Below the pieces are notes generated by a model. That model saw only the letters and a program-made list of their open reading frames with translations. It was not told the DNA's origin and ran no database searches. Shown one piece after another: positions 6,793 through 15,919 of a stretch of DNA of 64,000 bases. How positions within the stretch are numbered: the first letter of the stretch is position 1; each line of letters opens with the position of its first letter. This DNA is from Sphingomonas sp. Leaf339 (GTDB taxonomy: Bacteria; Pseudomonadota; Alphaproteobacteria; Sphingomonadales; Sphingomonadaceae). The DNA is taken from assembly GCF_001426195.1 (NCBI RefSeq), contig NZ_LMRS01000023.1, forward strand, positions 62,001-126,000. The letters run 5' to 3'. The position numbers and the translations under genes were made by a program.

Positions 6793-9381
6793 TCACTCCG
6801 CCTTGGCGGCCGCTTTCTTCGCCGGGGCCTTCTTGGCAGCGGGCTTTTTCACCGCCGCCTTGGCCGGCGCATCCTTCTTTGCCGCGGGCTTCTTGGCGGC
6901 CGCCTTTTTGGGCGCCGCCTTCTTCTTCGGTGCCGGTGCGGCCGCCGCCCGTGCATCGATCAACGAAGCCGCTTCCTCCAGCGTCAACTGATCGGGCGTG
7001 ATCGATTTCGGCAACGTCGCGTTGGTTTCGCCATCGGTGACATAGGCGCCGTACCGGCCCTCCATCAGCTTCAGTTCCAGTTCGGTCCGCGGATGCTTGC
7101 CCAGTTCCTTCAGCGGCGCGCGTGCCGCCCCGCGTGCCGGGCGACCGCCGCCCGCCGCCGCCTCGGCCAGCTTCACCACCGCCGCGTTCATGCCCGTCTC
7201 GAACACATCAGCGGTCGATTGCAGCCGCGCATATTTGCCCGAATGCGCCAGATACGGACCGTATCGCCCGATCGAGGCGGTGATGTCCTCGCCCGATTCA
7301 GGATGCTTGCCGATCGTACGCGGCAGGCTGAGCAATTTCAGCGCCCATTCCAGATCGAGTTCGACATCCTTGGGGATCGACGCGCGCTTGGCATCCTTGC
7401 CATCGCCCAGCTGGATATAGGGACCGAATCGCCCCGATTTCCGCTCGACCGGCAGGCCCGTCTCCGGGTCCTTGCCCAATTGCTCGGGCCCGGTGTCCTC
7501 GTCGGCCGAGCCGCCCTGCGCAAAACGCCGGGTGAATTTGCATTCGGGATAGTTGGAGCAGGCGACGAACGCGCCGAAGCGACCGCCCCGCAGCGCCAGC
7601 TTGCCCTCGCCGCAATTCGGGCACAGCCGTGGATCGCTGCCATCCGCCTTGTCGGGGAACAGGTAGGGCGCGAGGAACACGTCGAGTTCGGCGGTGATGG
7701 CGCTCGGCTGCTGTTCCATCACCTCCGACGTCAGCGGCTTGAAGTCTCGCCAGAACGCCTCCAGCACCGCCTGCCACTGCGCGCGGCCACCCGACACGTC
7801 GTCGAGTTCCTCTTCCAGATCGGCGGTGTAGTCGAAGCCGACATATTTCTGGAAGAACCGCTCCAGGAACGCGGTGACGAGCCGGCCGCTCTCTTCCGCG
7901 AAGAAACGGTTCTTCTCGATCCGCACATAGGCGCGGTCCTTCAGCGTCTTGATGATCGATGCATAGGTGGAGGGCCGGCCGATGCCGAGTTCCTCCATCC
8001 GCTTGACCAAAGACGCTTCGGAGAAACGCGGCGGCGGCTGGGTGAAATGCTGTTCGGCATCGACCGCCTTCTTCGCTGGCGCATCGCCCTCGCGCATCCG
8101 GGGCAGGCGGCGCGATTCCTCGTCGGCGCTGTCGTCCTGACCCTCTTCGTAGAGCGCGAGATAGCCGGGGAAGAGCACGACCTGACCCGTCGCGCGCAAC
8201 ACATGCCGCCCGGTCCCCTCGGCCAGTTCCACCGTCGTCCGCTCGAACCGCGCCGACGCCATCTGGCTGGCCAGCGCACGCTTGAAGATCAGGTCGTACA
8301 GCCGCGCGTGATCGCCGCCGCCCGCCTTGTCCTTGCCGAAATCGGTCGGGCGGATCGCCTCGTGCGCTTCCTGCGCGTTCTTCGCCTTGGTCTGGTACTG
8401 GCGCGGCTTGTCCGGGACATAGCCGGCGTCATACCGGTTCGCGATGGCGAGACGCGCGGCGGAGATGGCGCTGCCGTCCATCTGCACGCCGTCGGTCCGC
8501 ATGTAGGTGATCGCGCCGTCCTCATAGAGCCCCTGCGCGATCCGCATCGTGTGATCGGCGGAGAAGCCGAGCTTGCGCGCCGCTTCCTGCTGCAAGGTAG
8601 AGGTGGTGAAGGGCGGCGGTGGGTTGCGCGTGCCGGGCTTGGTCTCGACCGACTGGACCGAGAAACGCCCTTCCTCGACCGTAGCCTTGGCGCGCAGCGC
8701 GTCGCCCTCGTTGCCGATCGACAGGCGGTCGAGCTTGTTGCCCTCGAACTGGACGAGGCGCGCGGTGAACGGCGTGCCGTCCTGCTCCATCTGGGCGGTG
8801 ACGGACCAGTATTCCTGCGCCCGGAACGCCTCGATCTCGCGCTCGCGCTCGACGATCAGGCGCAGCGACACCGACTGCACGCGACCCGCCGACTTGGCGC
8901 CGGGCAACTTGCGCCACAGCACCGGCGACAGGGTGAAGCCGACGAGATAATCCAGCGCGCGCCGTGCCCGGTACGCGTCGATCAGGTCGGTATCCAGCTC
9001 GCGCGGGGCCTTCATCGCCGCCAGGATCGCGGGCTTGGTGATCGCGTTGAACGTGACGCGCTGCACATCCTTGGGCAGCGCCTTGCGCGCCCGCAGCACC
9101 TCTTGCACATGCCACGAAATCGCCTCGCCCTCGCGATCGGGATCGGTCGCCAGGATCAGGCGGTCGGCGGTCTTCGACAGATCGGCGATCGCCTTCAGCT
9201 GCTTGGCCTTGTCCGCGTAATTCTCCCACTCCATCGCGAACCCGTCGTCCGGGTTCACCGATCCGTCCTTTGGCGGCAGGTCGCGAACATGGCCGTACGA
9301 GGCGAGAACCCGGTAATCCGAGCCGAGGTATTTTTCGATGGTCTTCGCCTTGGCGGGCGATTCGACGATGACAAGCTGCAT
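6793..9381 (-). CDS. topA: DNA topoisomerase I
   Basis: An 862-residue type IA topoisomerase that relaxes negative supercoils. The TOPRIM domain begins VIVESPAKAKTIEKYLG and carries the acidic triad ATDPDREGEA; the active-site tyrosine is in GAITYMRTDG near residue 295. A four-cysteine zinc finger (CPNCGEGKLALRGGRFGAFVACSNYPEC) is followed by repeated KSGRFGPY / IGRYGPYL / MEGRYGAYV modules. The last 50 or so residues are a Lys/Ala/Pro tail made of KKAAAKK-like units, resembling histone H1 and common on alphaproteobacterial TopA. Downstream of dprA (95-bp gap), probably the last gene of plsY-dprA-topA. Confidence 0.97.
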   Translation of the reverse strand: MQLVIVESPAKAKTIEKYLGSDYRVLASYGHVRDLPPKDGSVNPDDGFAMEWENYADKAKQLKAIADLSKTADRLILATDPDREGEAISWHVQEVLRARKALPKDVQRVTFNAITKPAILAAMKAPRELDTDLIDAYRARRALDYLVGFTLSPVLWRKLPGAKSAGRVQSVSLRLIVEREREIEAFRAQEYWSVTAQMEQDGTPFTARLVQFEGNKLDRLSIGNEGDALRAKATVEEGRFSVQSVETKPGTRNPPPPFTTSTLQQEAARKLGFSADHTMRIAQGLYEDGAITYMRTDGVQMDGSAISAARLAIANRYDAGYVPDKPRQYQTKAKNAQEAHEAIRPTDFGKDKAGGGDHARLYDLIFKRALASQMASARFERTTVELAEGTGRHVLRATGQVVLFPGYLALYEEGQDDSADEESRRLPRMREGDAPAKKAVDAEQHFTQPPPRFSEASLVKRMEELGIGRPSTYASIIKTLKDRAYVRIEKNRFFAEESGRLVTAFLERFFQKYVGFDYTADLEEELDDVSGGRAQWQAVLEAFWRDFKPLTSEVMEQQPSAITAELDVFLAPYLFPDKADGSDPRLCPNCGEGKLALRGGRFGAFVACSNYPECKFTRRFAQGGSADEDTGPEQLGKDPETGLPVERKSGRFGPYIQLGDGKDAKRASIPKDVELDLEWALKLLSLPRTIGKHPESGEDITASIGRYGPYLAHSGKYARLQSTADVFETGMNAAVVKLAEAAAGGGRPARGAARAPLKELGKHPRTELELKLMEGRYGAYVTDGETNATLPKSITPDQLTLEEAASLIDARAAAAPAPKKKAAPKKAAAKKPAAKKDAPAKAAVKKPAAKKAPAKKAAAKAE

Positions 9382-9477
9382 GATGGGCTAATAGCGTCCT
9401 TACGTGTACGCGCGAGGGTGGCGAAATCGGCCGGGCCGCGTCAAGCCGCTGGCGCTATCCGATATCGAGCGGGACGA

Positions 9478-10557
9478 TCAACCGAGGCTGACCCGCCCGC
9501 CGGCGTGGCGCTCCAGCCGCCCGGCCAGCTCCAGTTCCAGCAACACCGTCTGCACCACCGCCGGCGGGCGGGCGGACTGGCGGATCACCTCGTCGACCGG
9601 CACCGGCGCCGGGCCCAGCAACGCCGACACGGCGGATCGCGCCGCATCGTCGGCATCCTCGGGCGGCGGCCCGCCCCAGCCATGGGCGGGGGAGCGCACC
9701 GCGCGCGGATCGATCGGGCGGATCTGTTCCAGCACGTCGGCGGCCGACTGGATCAGGATCGCGCCCTCGCGGATCAGGCCGTTGCATCCTTGTGCGCGGG
9801 GATCGATCGGGCTGCCGGGCACCGCCATCACCTCGCGGCCCAGTTCCACCGCCAGCCGCGCGGTGATGAGCGATCCGGATTTTGGCGCCGCCTCGACCAC
9901 CACGGTGCCCTGCGCCAGGCCGGCGATGATGCGATTGCGATAAGGAAAATGGCGGGCGCGCGGTTCCGTACCCGGCGGCTGTTCGGCGATCAGCAGGCCG
10001 CGCGTCGCGACCTCTTCCTGCAAGGCGGCGTTTTCCGGCGGGAAGATGACGTCGATGCCGCAGGCGATCACTCCGATCGTCCCGCCCGCCAGCGATCCGG
10101 CGTGCGCCGCCGTGTCGATACCGCGCGCCAGACCGGAGACGACGGTAGCCTCCTGCGCCACCAGATCATGCGCCAGTTGCCGCGCAAATCGACAGGCGGC
10201 GGCGGACGCGTTGCGCGCGCCCACGATCGCCACGCACGGCCGCGCCGCCAGCGCCAGGTTGCCGCGCACGATCAGCACCGGCGGCGCATTGTCCAGCTCA
10301 GCGAGCAACGGCGGATAATCGGCATCGTCATGAAACAGATATCGCGCGCCGAGGCGGGCGACCTGCTCCCGCTCGCGATCGATCGCTGCCGCGTCGGGCG
10401 GCGGCGGCGCCATGCCGCCACCACGCCGGGCCAGCGTCGGCAACGCCTCCAGCGCGCGGCCGGCATCGCCGAATCGCGCCAACAGCTGGCGATAGGCGAC
10501 CGGGCCGATGCCACCGGTCCTGAGCAGGCACAGCCGCGCCGTGATCGTGTCAGTCAC
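9478..10557 (-). CDS. dprA: DNA-processing protein A (transformation/recombination mediator)
   Basis: A 359-residue DprA/Smf, which loads RecA on incoming single-stranded DNA during natural transformation. An N-terminal helix-hairpin-helix region (RTGGIGPVAYRQLLARFG) precedes a Rossmann fold with the signature IVGARNASAAACRFARQLA, VVSGLARGIDTAAHAGSL and a C-terminal winged-helix DprA domain (VDEVIRQSARPPAVVQTVLL). The start is GTG 10557, overlapping the plsY stop by 8 nt; the upstream extension is the plsY tail in another frame. Other competence genes are not in the window. Confidence 0.93.
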   Translation of the reverse strand: MTDTITARLCLLRTGGIGPVAYRQLLARFGDAGRALEALPTLARRGGGMAPPPPDAAAIDREREQVARLGARYLFHDDADYPPLLAELDNAPPVLIVRGNLALAARPCVAIVGARNASAAACRFARQLAHDLVAQEATVVSGLARGIDTAAHAGSLAGGTIGVIACGIDVIFPPENAALQEEVATRGLLIAEQPPGTEPRARHFPYRNRIIAGLAQGTVVVEAAPKSGSLITARLAVELGREVMAVPGSPIDPRAQGCNGLIREGAILIQSAADVLEQIRPIDPRAVRSPAHGWGGPPPEDADDAARSAVSALLGPAPVPVDEVIRQSARPPAVVQTVLLELELAGRLERHAGGRVSLG

Positions 10558-11152
10558 GCCGGCCGATGCGGGGTTCGGTGCCGGCCAGCAGTCGCTCGAT
10601 ATTGTCGCCATGTTTCCAGATCACCAGCAGACCGAGCGCCAGCAACAGCATGACGAGATCGAACCGTCCCCACAGCGCCGCCGCGACGGGCGCGCTGATC
10701 GCCGCCGCCATCCCGGCGACCGCCGAAATCCGCAATCCGGCCAGCAAGGAAAGCCACACGACCGCATAGACGATACCGATCGGCCAATGGAGCGCGACGA
10801 CGATCCCCATCAGCGTCGCGACGCCCTTGCCGCCGCGAAAGCGCAGCCAGACGGGATAGCAATGGCCGATGAACGCAGCCGCCGCGGCCAGCACGCCTTC
10901 GCCCGGAAACAGCCGCTCGACGATCAGCACCGCCGCCAGCCCTTTGAGCATGTCGAGCAGCAACGTCGCCGCCGCCAAGCCCTTGCGGCCGGTGCGCAGC
11001 ACGTTGGTCGCACCGATATTGCCCGACCCGATCTGGCGCAGGTCGCCGGCACCGGCAACGCGCGTCAGGATCACGCCGAACGGGATCGACCCCAGCAGGT
11101 AGCCGATCAGCAATGCCGACGCCGGAGCGATCCAGAGGATATCAGTGTGCAA
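10550..11152 (-). CDS. plsY: Glycerol-3-phosphate acyltransferase PlsY
   Basis: A 200-residue inner-membrane protein with about five membrane helices that acylates glycerol 3-phosphate from acyl-phosphate, the first step of phospholipid synthesis. The conserved cytoplasmic motifs are visible: LLGSIPFGVILTR, GSGNIGATNVLRTG, RFRGGKGVAT and a final IWKHGDNIERL. It starts with TTG at 11152, placed after a strong GGGGGA. First gene of the plsY-dprA-topA transcription unit, divergent from murI across 128 bp. Confidence 0.95.
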   Translation of the reverse strand: MHTDILWIAPASALLIGYLLGSIPFGVILTRVAGAGDLRQIGSGNIGATNVLRTGRKGLAAATLLLDMLKGLAAVLIVERLFPGEGVLAAAAAFIGHCYPVWLRFRGGKGVATLMGIVVALHWPIGIVYAVVWLSLLAGLRISAVAGMAAAISAPVAAALWGRFDLVMLLLALGLLVIWKHGDNIERLLAGTEPRIGRRD

Positions 11153-11280
11153 ATTTTCCCCCTTCGTTCCACTATACCGTGCCGGGCGACGGCCTGTCCA
11201 CCGCCTGTCCCTTCACTTCGCTCAAGGGCGGGGCTCCAAGGGGGTGACGCGATCGCGCCGGGCCGGCTAAGGGCGGGTTC

Positions 11281-12078
11281 ATGATCGACGACGCCCCGAT
11301 CCTGTTCTTCGATTCCGGCGTCGGTGGCCTGTCGGTGGTCGGGCCGACGCTGGCGCTGCTGCCCCATGCCCGCATCGTCTATGCCGCCGATTCGGCGGGC
11401 TTTCCCTATGGCACGAAGAGCGAGGCGGAGATTGCCGCGCGCGTGCCGGCGCTGCTCGGCCGGCTGGTCGAACGCTATCGCCCGCGACTGGTGGTGATCG
11501 CCTGCAACACCGCCTCCACCATCGCCCTGCCCGCGGTGCGCGCCGCGCTCGACGTGCCGGTGGTCGGCACGGTGCCGGCGATCAAACCGGCGGCGGCGAT
11601 GAGCGCGACGCGAGTCATCGGCGTGCTGGGGACCGAGGCGACCGTGCGCCAGCCCTATGTCGACGATCTGGCCGCGCGCTTCGCCAGCGACTGCCGCGTC
11701 CTGCGCCACGGATCGGCGGCGCTGGTCGAGATCGCCGAGGCGGCGCTGGCCGGCGAGCCGCCATCGCTCGACCGCATCGGCACGGAGTTGCAGGGGTTGT
11801 TCGCGCAGAACGGTGGCGACCGGATCGACGTGATCGTCAACGCGTGTACGCATTTCCCGCTGCTCGAAGACGATATGATCGTGGTCGCGCCACCAGGCGT
11901 CCGGTTCGTCGATGGCGGGCCGGGAATCGCGCGGCGAATCGCCCATCTGACGGAAGGTCAGGCGTGGCCGGCGACGCCGCGGCCCGGCACATTGGTCTTC
12001 ACGCGGGCCGACGATCGCACCCGCGCGATCGCCGCCACCCTGGCGACACGCGGCTTTCCGCTGCTGGAAACGCTGTAA
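11281..12078 (+). CDS. murI: Glutamate racemase
   Basis: A 265-residue cofactor-independent racemase that supplies D-glutamate for peptidoglycan. The aspartate loop FFDSGVGGLSV is near residue 9-19, the first catalytic cysteine is in VIACNTAS and the second in VNACTHFPLL, with SAGFPYGTKS binding substrate. The ATG at 11281 has only a weak purine tract upstream (AAGGGCGGG). No moonlighting extension is present. Its neighbours plsY (lipid) and hemA (heme) are functionally unrelated. Confidence 0.95.
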   Translation: MIDDAPILFFDSGVGGLSVVGPTLALLPHARIVYAADSAGFPYGTKSEAEIAARVPALLGRLVERYRPRLVVIACNTASTIALPAVRAALDVPVVGTVPAIKPAAAMSATRVIGVLGTEATVRQPYVDDLAARFASDCRVLRHGSAALVEIAEAALAGEPPSLDRIGTELQGLFAQNGGDRIDVIVNACTHFPLLEDDMIVVAPPGVRFVDGGPGIARRIAHLTEGQAWPATPRPGTLVFTRADDRTRAIAATLATRGFPLLETL

Positions 12079-12164
12079 ATCCACGGAAGCCGGGACAATT
12101 TGTCCGTCCCGTCGATCATAGTCACCGCTTTTATGCGCTGGCCTCGCGAGGGGGACGCCATTAC

Positions 12165-12179
12165 ATGGACAGCCCATGA
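12165..12179 (+). promoter_or_regulatory. Four-codon leader ORF (MDSP) overlapping the hemA start
   Basis: ATG GAC AGC CCA TGA at 12165-12179 follows a purine-rich GAGGGGG at 12148-12154 with about 10 bases spacing. Its TGA overlaps the ATG of hemA as ATGA. The hemA start has no ribosome binding site of its own in the preceding 15 bases, so ribosomes terminating here could re-initiate on hemA. No database or expression evidence. Confidence 0.35.
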
Positions 12180-13417
12180 GCAGCGACGGCACCGATGTGC
12201 GGGTGGATTACTCGCGCGTGTTCACCCAGGCGATCGATCGCCTTCATGCCGAAGGGCGCTACCGCGTCTTCATCGACATTCTGCGCAACAAGGGCGCATT
12301 CCCCAATGCGCGCTGCTTTGCCGGGCATAACGGTCCGAAGCCGATCACCGTCTGGTGCTCCAACGACTATCTCGCCATGGGCCAGCATCCCAAGGTGATC
12401 GCCGCGATGGAAGAGGCGCTGCACGATGTCGGCGCCGGCAGCGGCGGCACCCGCAACATCGGCGGCAACACCCATTACCATGTCGATCTGGAGGGCGAAC
12501 TTGCCGACCTGCACGGCAAGGAAGCGGCGCTGCTGTTCACCAGCGGCTATGTCTCGAACGAGGCGACGCTGGCGACGATGGCCAAGATCCTGCCCGGCTG
12601 CGTGATCTTTTCCGACGAGTTGAACCACGCGTCGATGATCGCGGGCATCCGCAATTCGGGGTGCGAGAAGCGCATCTTTCGCCACAACGATCTGGCCCAT
12701 CTCGAAGAACTGCTGGCGGCCGAAGACCCGTCGGTGCCCAAGCTGGTCGCGTTCGAGAGCGTGTATTCGATGGAGGGCGATGTCGCCCCGATCGCCGCGA
12801 TCTGCGACCTCGCCGACCGGTACAACGCGCTCACTTATTGCGACGAAGTTCACGCGGTCGGCATGTACGGCCCGCGCGGTGGCGGGATCTCCGAACGCGA
12901 CGAGGTGGCCGAGCGGCTGACGATCATCGAGGGGACGCTGGGCAAGGCGTTCGGCGTCATGGGCGGCTATATCGCCGCCAGCCGCACGATCATCGACGTC
13001 ATCCGCAGCTATGCACCCGGCTTCATCTTCACCACCAGCCTGTCGCCCGTGCTGGTCGCCGGCGTGCTGGCCAGCGTGCGCCACCTGAAATCCTCGACGG
13101 CGGAGCGCGAGGGGCAGCAGGCGGCGGCGGCGATGCTGAAGGCGATGCTGGCGGAGGCCGGACTGCCGGTGATGGTCGGGGAAACGCATATCGTGCCGGT
13201 GATGGTCGGCGATCCGGTGAAGGCGAAGAAGATCAGCGACATCCTGCTCGCGGAGTACGGCGTCTATGTTCAGCCGATCAACTACCCCACCGTCCCGCGC
13301 GGGACGGAGCGTCTGCGCTTTACCCCCGGCCCCGCACATAGCGAGGCGATGATGCGCGACCTGACGGGTGCCTTGGTGGAAATCTGGAGCCGGCTGGAAC
13401 TGCGCCAAGCGGCTTGA
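12176..13417 (+). CDS. hemA: 5-aminolevulinate synthase (ALAS, C4 pathway)
   Basis: A 413-residue PLP enzyme of the alpha-oxoamine synthase family that condenses glycine and succinyl-CoA to 5-aminolevulinate, the first step of heme synthesis in alphaproteobacteria. Visible are [33 protein letters not shown], the FDEL-type [23 protein letters not shown] and the lysine loop [13 protein letters not shown] (PLP Schiff base). The sequence ends with [13 protein letters not shown]. The ATG at 12176 lacks its own Shine-Dalgarno and overlaps a four-codon leader ORF. Family is certain; ALAS rather than KBL is supported by the long N-terminus and the NIGGNTHYH motif. Confidence 0.95.
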   Translation: MSSDGTDVRVDYSRVFTQAIDRLHAEGRYRVFIDILRNKGAFPNARCFAGHNGPKPITVWCSNDYLAMGQHPKVIAAMEEALHDVGAGSGGTRNIGGNTHYHVDLEGELADLHGKEAALLFTSGYVSNEATLATMAKILPGCVIFSDELNHASMIAGIRNSGCEKRIFRHNDLAHLEELLAAEDPSVPKLVAFESVYSMEGDVAPIAAICDLADRYNALTYCDEVHAVGMYGPRGGGISERDEVAERLTIIEGTLGKAFGVMGGYIAASRTIIDVIRSYAPGFIFTTSLSPVLVAGVLASVRHLKSSTAEREGQQAAAAMLKAMLAEAGLPVMVGETHIVPVMVGDPVKAKKISDILLAEYGVYVQPINYPTVPRGTERLRFTPGPAHSEAMMRDLTGALVEIWSRLELRQAA

Positions 13418-13438
13418 CCGCTGGCCGGACGCGGCGAC

Positions 13439-14011
13439 TCAGTCGGTTACGATGGTGCCGTCCGTGCCGGGAACGGCGATCGACTCGCCGAAACGGACGA
13501 TCGTTCGCGTCATGTAATCCTGCGATTGCGGATCGCTCATCACATGAATGCAGCGGCCATTTAGATCGATCACCCAATAATGCGCCACTAGCGCCGTGGC
13601 GTAATCCAGCCGCTTCACGCCAAGATCGATCGCCAAGCTGGTATCAGCTACCTCGACCGCCAGGAACAGTGCCGCGCGATCGAACAGGGTCGCGGCCATA
13701 TCGGGATTGCACAATACCGCCACATCCGGTTCGCGGATCGTATCAGGGGCGAGCCGAACAGTTGGTTCCTGACCGACGATCCAGCCCGTACCCAAATCGG
13801 CAAAAACGGATTGCAGGCGAAGAAAAGCAAGACGTTGCGCATTCCAGTGCCGCACGTTTGCCGGTGCCATGCGGACAATCTCTCCCTCAACCAGCTCGAT
13901 CTTGCCCGGCCAATCGACGATCGGTGGATGCTGCGTCAATTCCATGAACTCGGCCGCCGAAAAACGTACCGGCGTCTGACGCAATTGACTGATGTTGCCG
14001 GCCGCGGTCAT
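13439..14011 (-). CDS. Uma2 / DUF820 family putative restriction-like endonuclease
   Basis: A 190-residue protein of the Uma2 family, a PD-(D/E)XK-fold nuclease family abundant in cyanobacteria and scattered elsewhere. Typical features are IELVEGEIVRM, LAPDTIREPDVAV (catalytic Asp after the EP), LFLAVEVADTSLAIDLGVK (E-x-V/K core) and the family pattern YATALVAHYWVIDLNGRCIHV. The biological role of the family is not established. It is a single gene with no mate nearby, so it is not obviously a toxin or part of a restriction system. GC and codon use look slightly less extreme than its neighbours. Confidence 0.82.
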   Translation of the reverse strand: MTAAGNISQLRQTPVRFSAAEFMELTQHPPIVDWPGKIELVEGEIVRMAPANVRHWNAQRLAFLRLQSVFADLGTGWIVGQEPTVRLAPDTIREPDVAVLCNPDMAATLFDRAALFLAVEVADTSLAIDLGVKRLDYATALVAHYWVIDLNGRCIHVMSDPQSQDYMTRTIVRFGESIAVPGTDGTIVTD

Positions 14012-14042
14012 GCCTCGACCATAACAGATCGCCGCCGACGCC

Positions 14043-14480
14043 TCACACCACCCCCGTCAGGATAGTGAGTGCCCCCAGCCCCACCGACAGGGGCACACGC
14101 AGGCGCATCCAGCCCGCCGGCGCCTCGCCGGTCGCGACCAGATGGCGATCGACCAGCAGCGTCAGCAGCAATCCACTACCCAGCCCGACCAGCGCCCAGC
14201 GCAGCGAACCGTGTAGCGCCACGCCGACCAGCAGGATCGTGACCAGCGTCGGCGCCACAGCCAGCCCGGCCAGCGCCCCCTGCCCGCCCGACCGGCGCAC
14301 GGCCCATCCCCACCAGATGCCGCCGAGAAAGCTGAAGATCAGCGCGCCATAAACGAACGCCATGGCGTGGAGCACACCGAGCCCGTCATGCCCGGTCGCT
14401 AGCCCCGCGAGCAGCGCCGCCTGTGGCAGCAACCCGGCAAACCCCAGCAGCCGGGTCGTACGGTCGATCGACCCGTTCAC
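14043..14480 (-). CDS. DUF3429 four-helix membrane protein
   Basis: A 145-residue integral membrane protein with about four or five hydrophobic helices and the family-typical loop YGALIFSFLGGIWWGWA, followed by AVRR. DUF3429 proteins have no known function. Its start overlaps the anti-sigma stop by 4 nt (14477-14480), making it the third gene of the sigma / anti-sigma operon and probably part of that envelope-stress regulon. Confidence 0.8.
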   Translation of the reverse strand: MNGSIDRTTRLLGFAGLLPQAALLAGLATGHDGLGVLHAMAFVYGALIFSFLGGIWWGWAVRRSGGQGALAGLAVAPTLVTILLVGVALHGSLRWALVGLGSGLLLTLLVDRHLVATGEAPAGWMRLRVPLSVGLGALTILTGVV

Positions 14481-15211
14481 ACCGCCGCCAGTGCGCCGGT
14501 CGCCACCACCGGCCCGGTCGGCTTGCCGGTCGGCGATCCGCCCTCGGGCTCGATCGAGATGGCTAGCGTCGCCCCCGCCGCAATGCGCGCGCGATCCGCC
14601 GCCGGTACGACCAGCAACGTCGCATCACGCGCCAGCAGGCCTAGTGGATACGGCACGCCATCGCCGCCGATCACCCAGAGCTGCGCGACGCGCGTAGCCG
14701 GTGCATCGGGCGCGGCGGTCACGCGGATGCTGCCGTCCGTCGGATCGAAGGCGGCGGCGACCGGCGCCTTGGCATCACCGAGGGCCGCAACCAGGATCGG
14801 CGCGGAGGCGGTGACACTCCCGTTCTCCATTGGCGGCGGCCCCATCGGCCCGCCGCCCGGCGGCGGGCCACCCGGCCGCAATGCGACGACCAGCAACAGG
14901 CACGCGGCCAGCGCCGTGCTGACGATCGCCAGCAATGGCCACGGGAACGACCGCCCGCGCCGGGCAGGCGCGACGCCGCCCAGGCTGACGTCGATCCGGT
15001 CGATCAGATCCTCCGGCGGCTGCGCCTCTGGCCACAGGTCGAACAGTTGCGACAGATACATCCGCCAGCGCTCTACATCGGCGGCGAAACCCGGTTCCGA
15101 CAGCACCCGGCGAAGCGCGACGGCCCGTTCCTCGCCATCCAGCAATCCCAGCGCCAGTTCGCCCGCCGCCACGTCCGGTTCGTCATCGGGGATGAGCGGT
15201 TCAGGCGGCAC
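14477..15211 (-). CDS. Membrane anti-sigma factor, RskA/anti-sigma-K type
   Basis: A 244-residue anti-sigma factor. The N-terminal cytoplasmic anti-sigma domain includes AAGELALGLLDGEERAVALR and an ERWRMYLSQLFD stretch; one membrane helix (PWPLLAIVSTALAACLLLVVAL, about 90-111) leads through a Pro/Gly-rich linker to a periplasmic RskA C-terminal domain (VAALGDAKAPVAAAFDP, RVAQLWVIGGDGVPYPLGLL, ISIEPEGGSPTGKPTGPV). It starts with GTG at 15211 and overlaps the sigma gene by 11 nt. It would hold the sigma factor until a signal triggers proteolysis. Confidence 0.9.
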   Translation of the reverse strand: MPPEPLIPDDEPDVAAGELALGLLDGEERAVALRRVLSEPGFAADVERWRMYLSQLFDLWPEAQPPEDLIDRIDVSLGGVAPARRGRSFPWPLLAIVSTALAACLLLVVALRPGGPPPGGGPMGPPPMENGSVTASAPILVAALGDAKAPVAAAFDPTDGSIRVTAAPDAPATRVAQLWVIGGDGVPYPLGLLARDATLLVVPAADRARIAAGATLAISIEPEGGSPTGKPTGPVVATGALAAV

Positions 15212-15770
15212 GGTCGAGGCACTCCTTCAGACGGGCAAGGCCACGACGGATCCAGCTTTTGGCGGTCCCCAGCGGTACGCCCCGGCGCTCCGCCAGTTCG
15301 GCATAGGTGACGCCATCAAAGAACGCGGTGCGGATCGCCTCGCTCTGGCGTCCTTCCAGCTCGCGCAGGCAATCCTGCAGCGTATGCGATCCGTCCGACG
15401 CCATCAGCATCGCTTCGGCATCGGGTGCGGTGTCGGCGATGTCCGGCGCGTCCTCGATCGGTGCGGCGCGGCGGACGCGCTGCGACCGTTGCCAGTCGAT
15501 CGCGCGGTTGCGGGCGATCGTCGCCAGCCAGGTGATCGGGCTTGCCCGTCCCGGTTCCCATGCGCCCGCCCGGCGCCAGATAATGAGGTAGACGTCATGC
15601 AACACGTCCTCCGCAGCCTGTCGATCGCCACAGATACGCAGGGCGATCCCGAAAAGCTTCGCGGATGTCAGTCGATACAGTTCGCGGAAGGCGGCACGAT
15701 CCTCGCTCCCGGTGGCGATCAGCACGCCGGCCAGATGGGCGCGGGCGTCATCGGTGGCGGTGCGTTGCAT
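15201..15770 (-). CDS. ECF RNA polymerase sigma factor (SigK-like)
   Basis: A 189-residue extracytoplasmic-function sigma factor. Region 2 reads FRELYRLTSAKLFGIALRIC, then AAEDVLHDVYLIIWRRA and ITWLATIARNRAIDWQR; region 4 holds the helix-turn-helix VTYAELAERRGVPLGTAKSW followed by IRRGLARLKECLD. It pairs with the downstream RskA-type anti-sigma factor. ECF factors usually activate their own promoter; I looked for a clear ECF promoter in 15771-15919 and could not identify one with confidence. Confidence 0.93.
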   Translation of the reverse strand: MQRTATDDARAHLAGVLIATGSEDRAAFRELYRLTSAKLFGIALRICGDRQAAEDVLHDVYLIIWRRAGAWEPGRASPITWLATIARNRAIDWQRSQRVRRAAPIEDAPDIADTAPDAEAMLMASDGSHTLQDCLRELEGRQSEAIRTAFFDGVTYAELAERRGVPLGTAKSWIRRGLARLKECLDRAA

Positions 15771-15919
15771 TCGGGAAGACTAGCGACTGCGGCGCTGGCG
15801 ACAAGGCCGAATGCTGAACCGACGACGGGCCGATGACGGCGACAACGCTGTGGCCATTTTCGCCGTCTGTCGGTAAGGGCGCTGGCATCCATCCGCTTCA
15901 CCGTCAGCAGGGATCGCCC

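Noticed and set aside
7093..10653. A 1186-codon open frame on the plus strand opposite topA, dprA and plsY
   Set aside because: It is antisense to three genes with strong motif support; Arg/His/Gln-rich composition and lack of any domain mark it as a GC-driven shadow frame.
12165..12175. ATG 12165 as the true hemA start
   Set aside because: It is out of frame with hemA and closes after four codons.
15771..15919. An autoregulated ECF promoter before the sigma factor
   Set aside because: No convincing -35/-10 pair of a known ECF group could be identified by eye.
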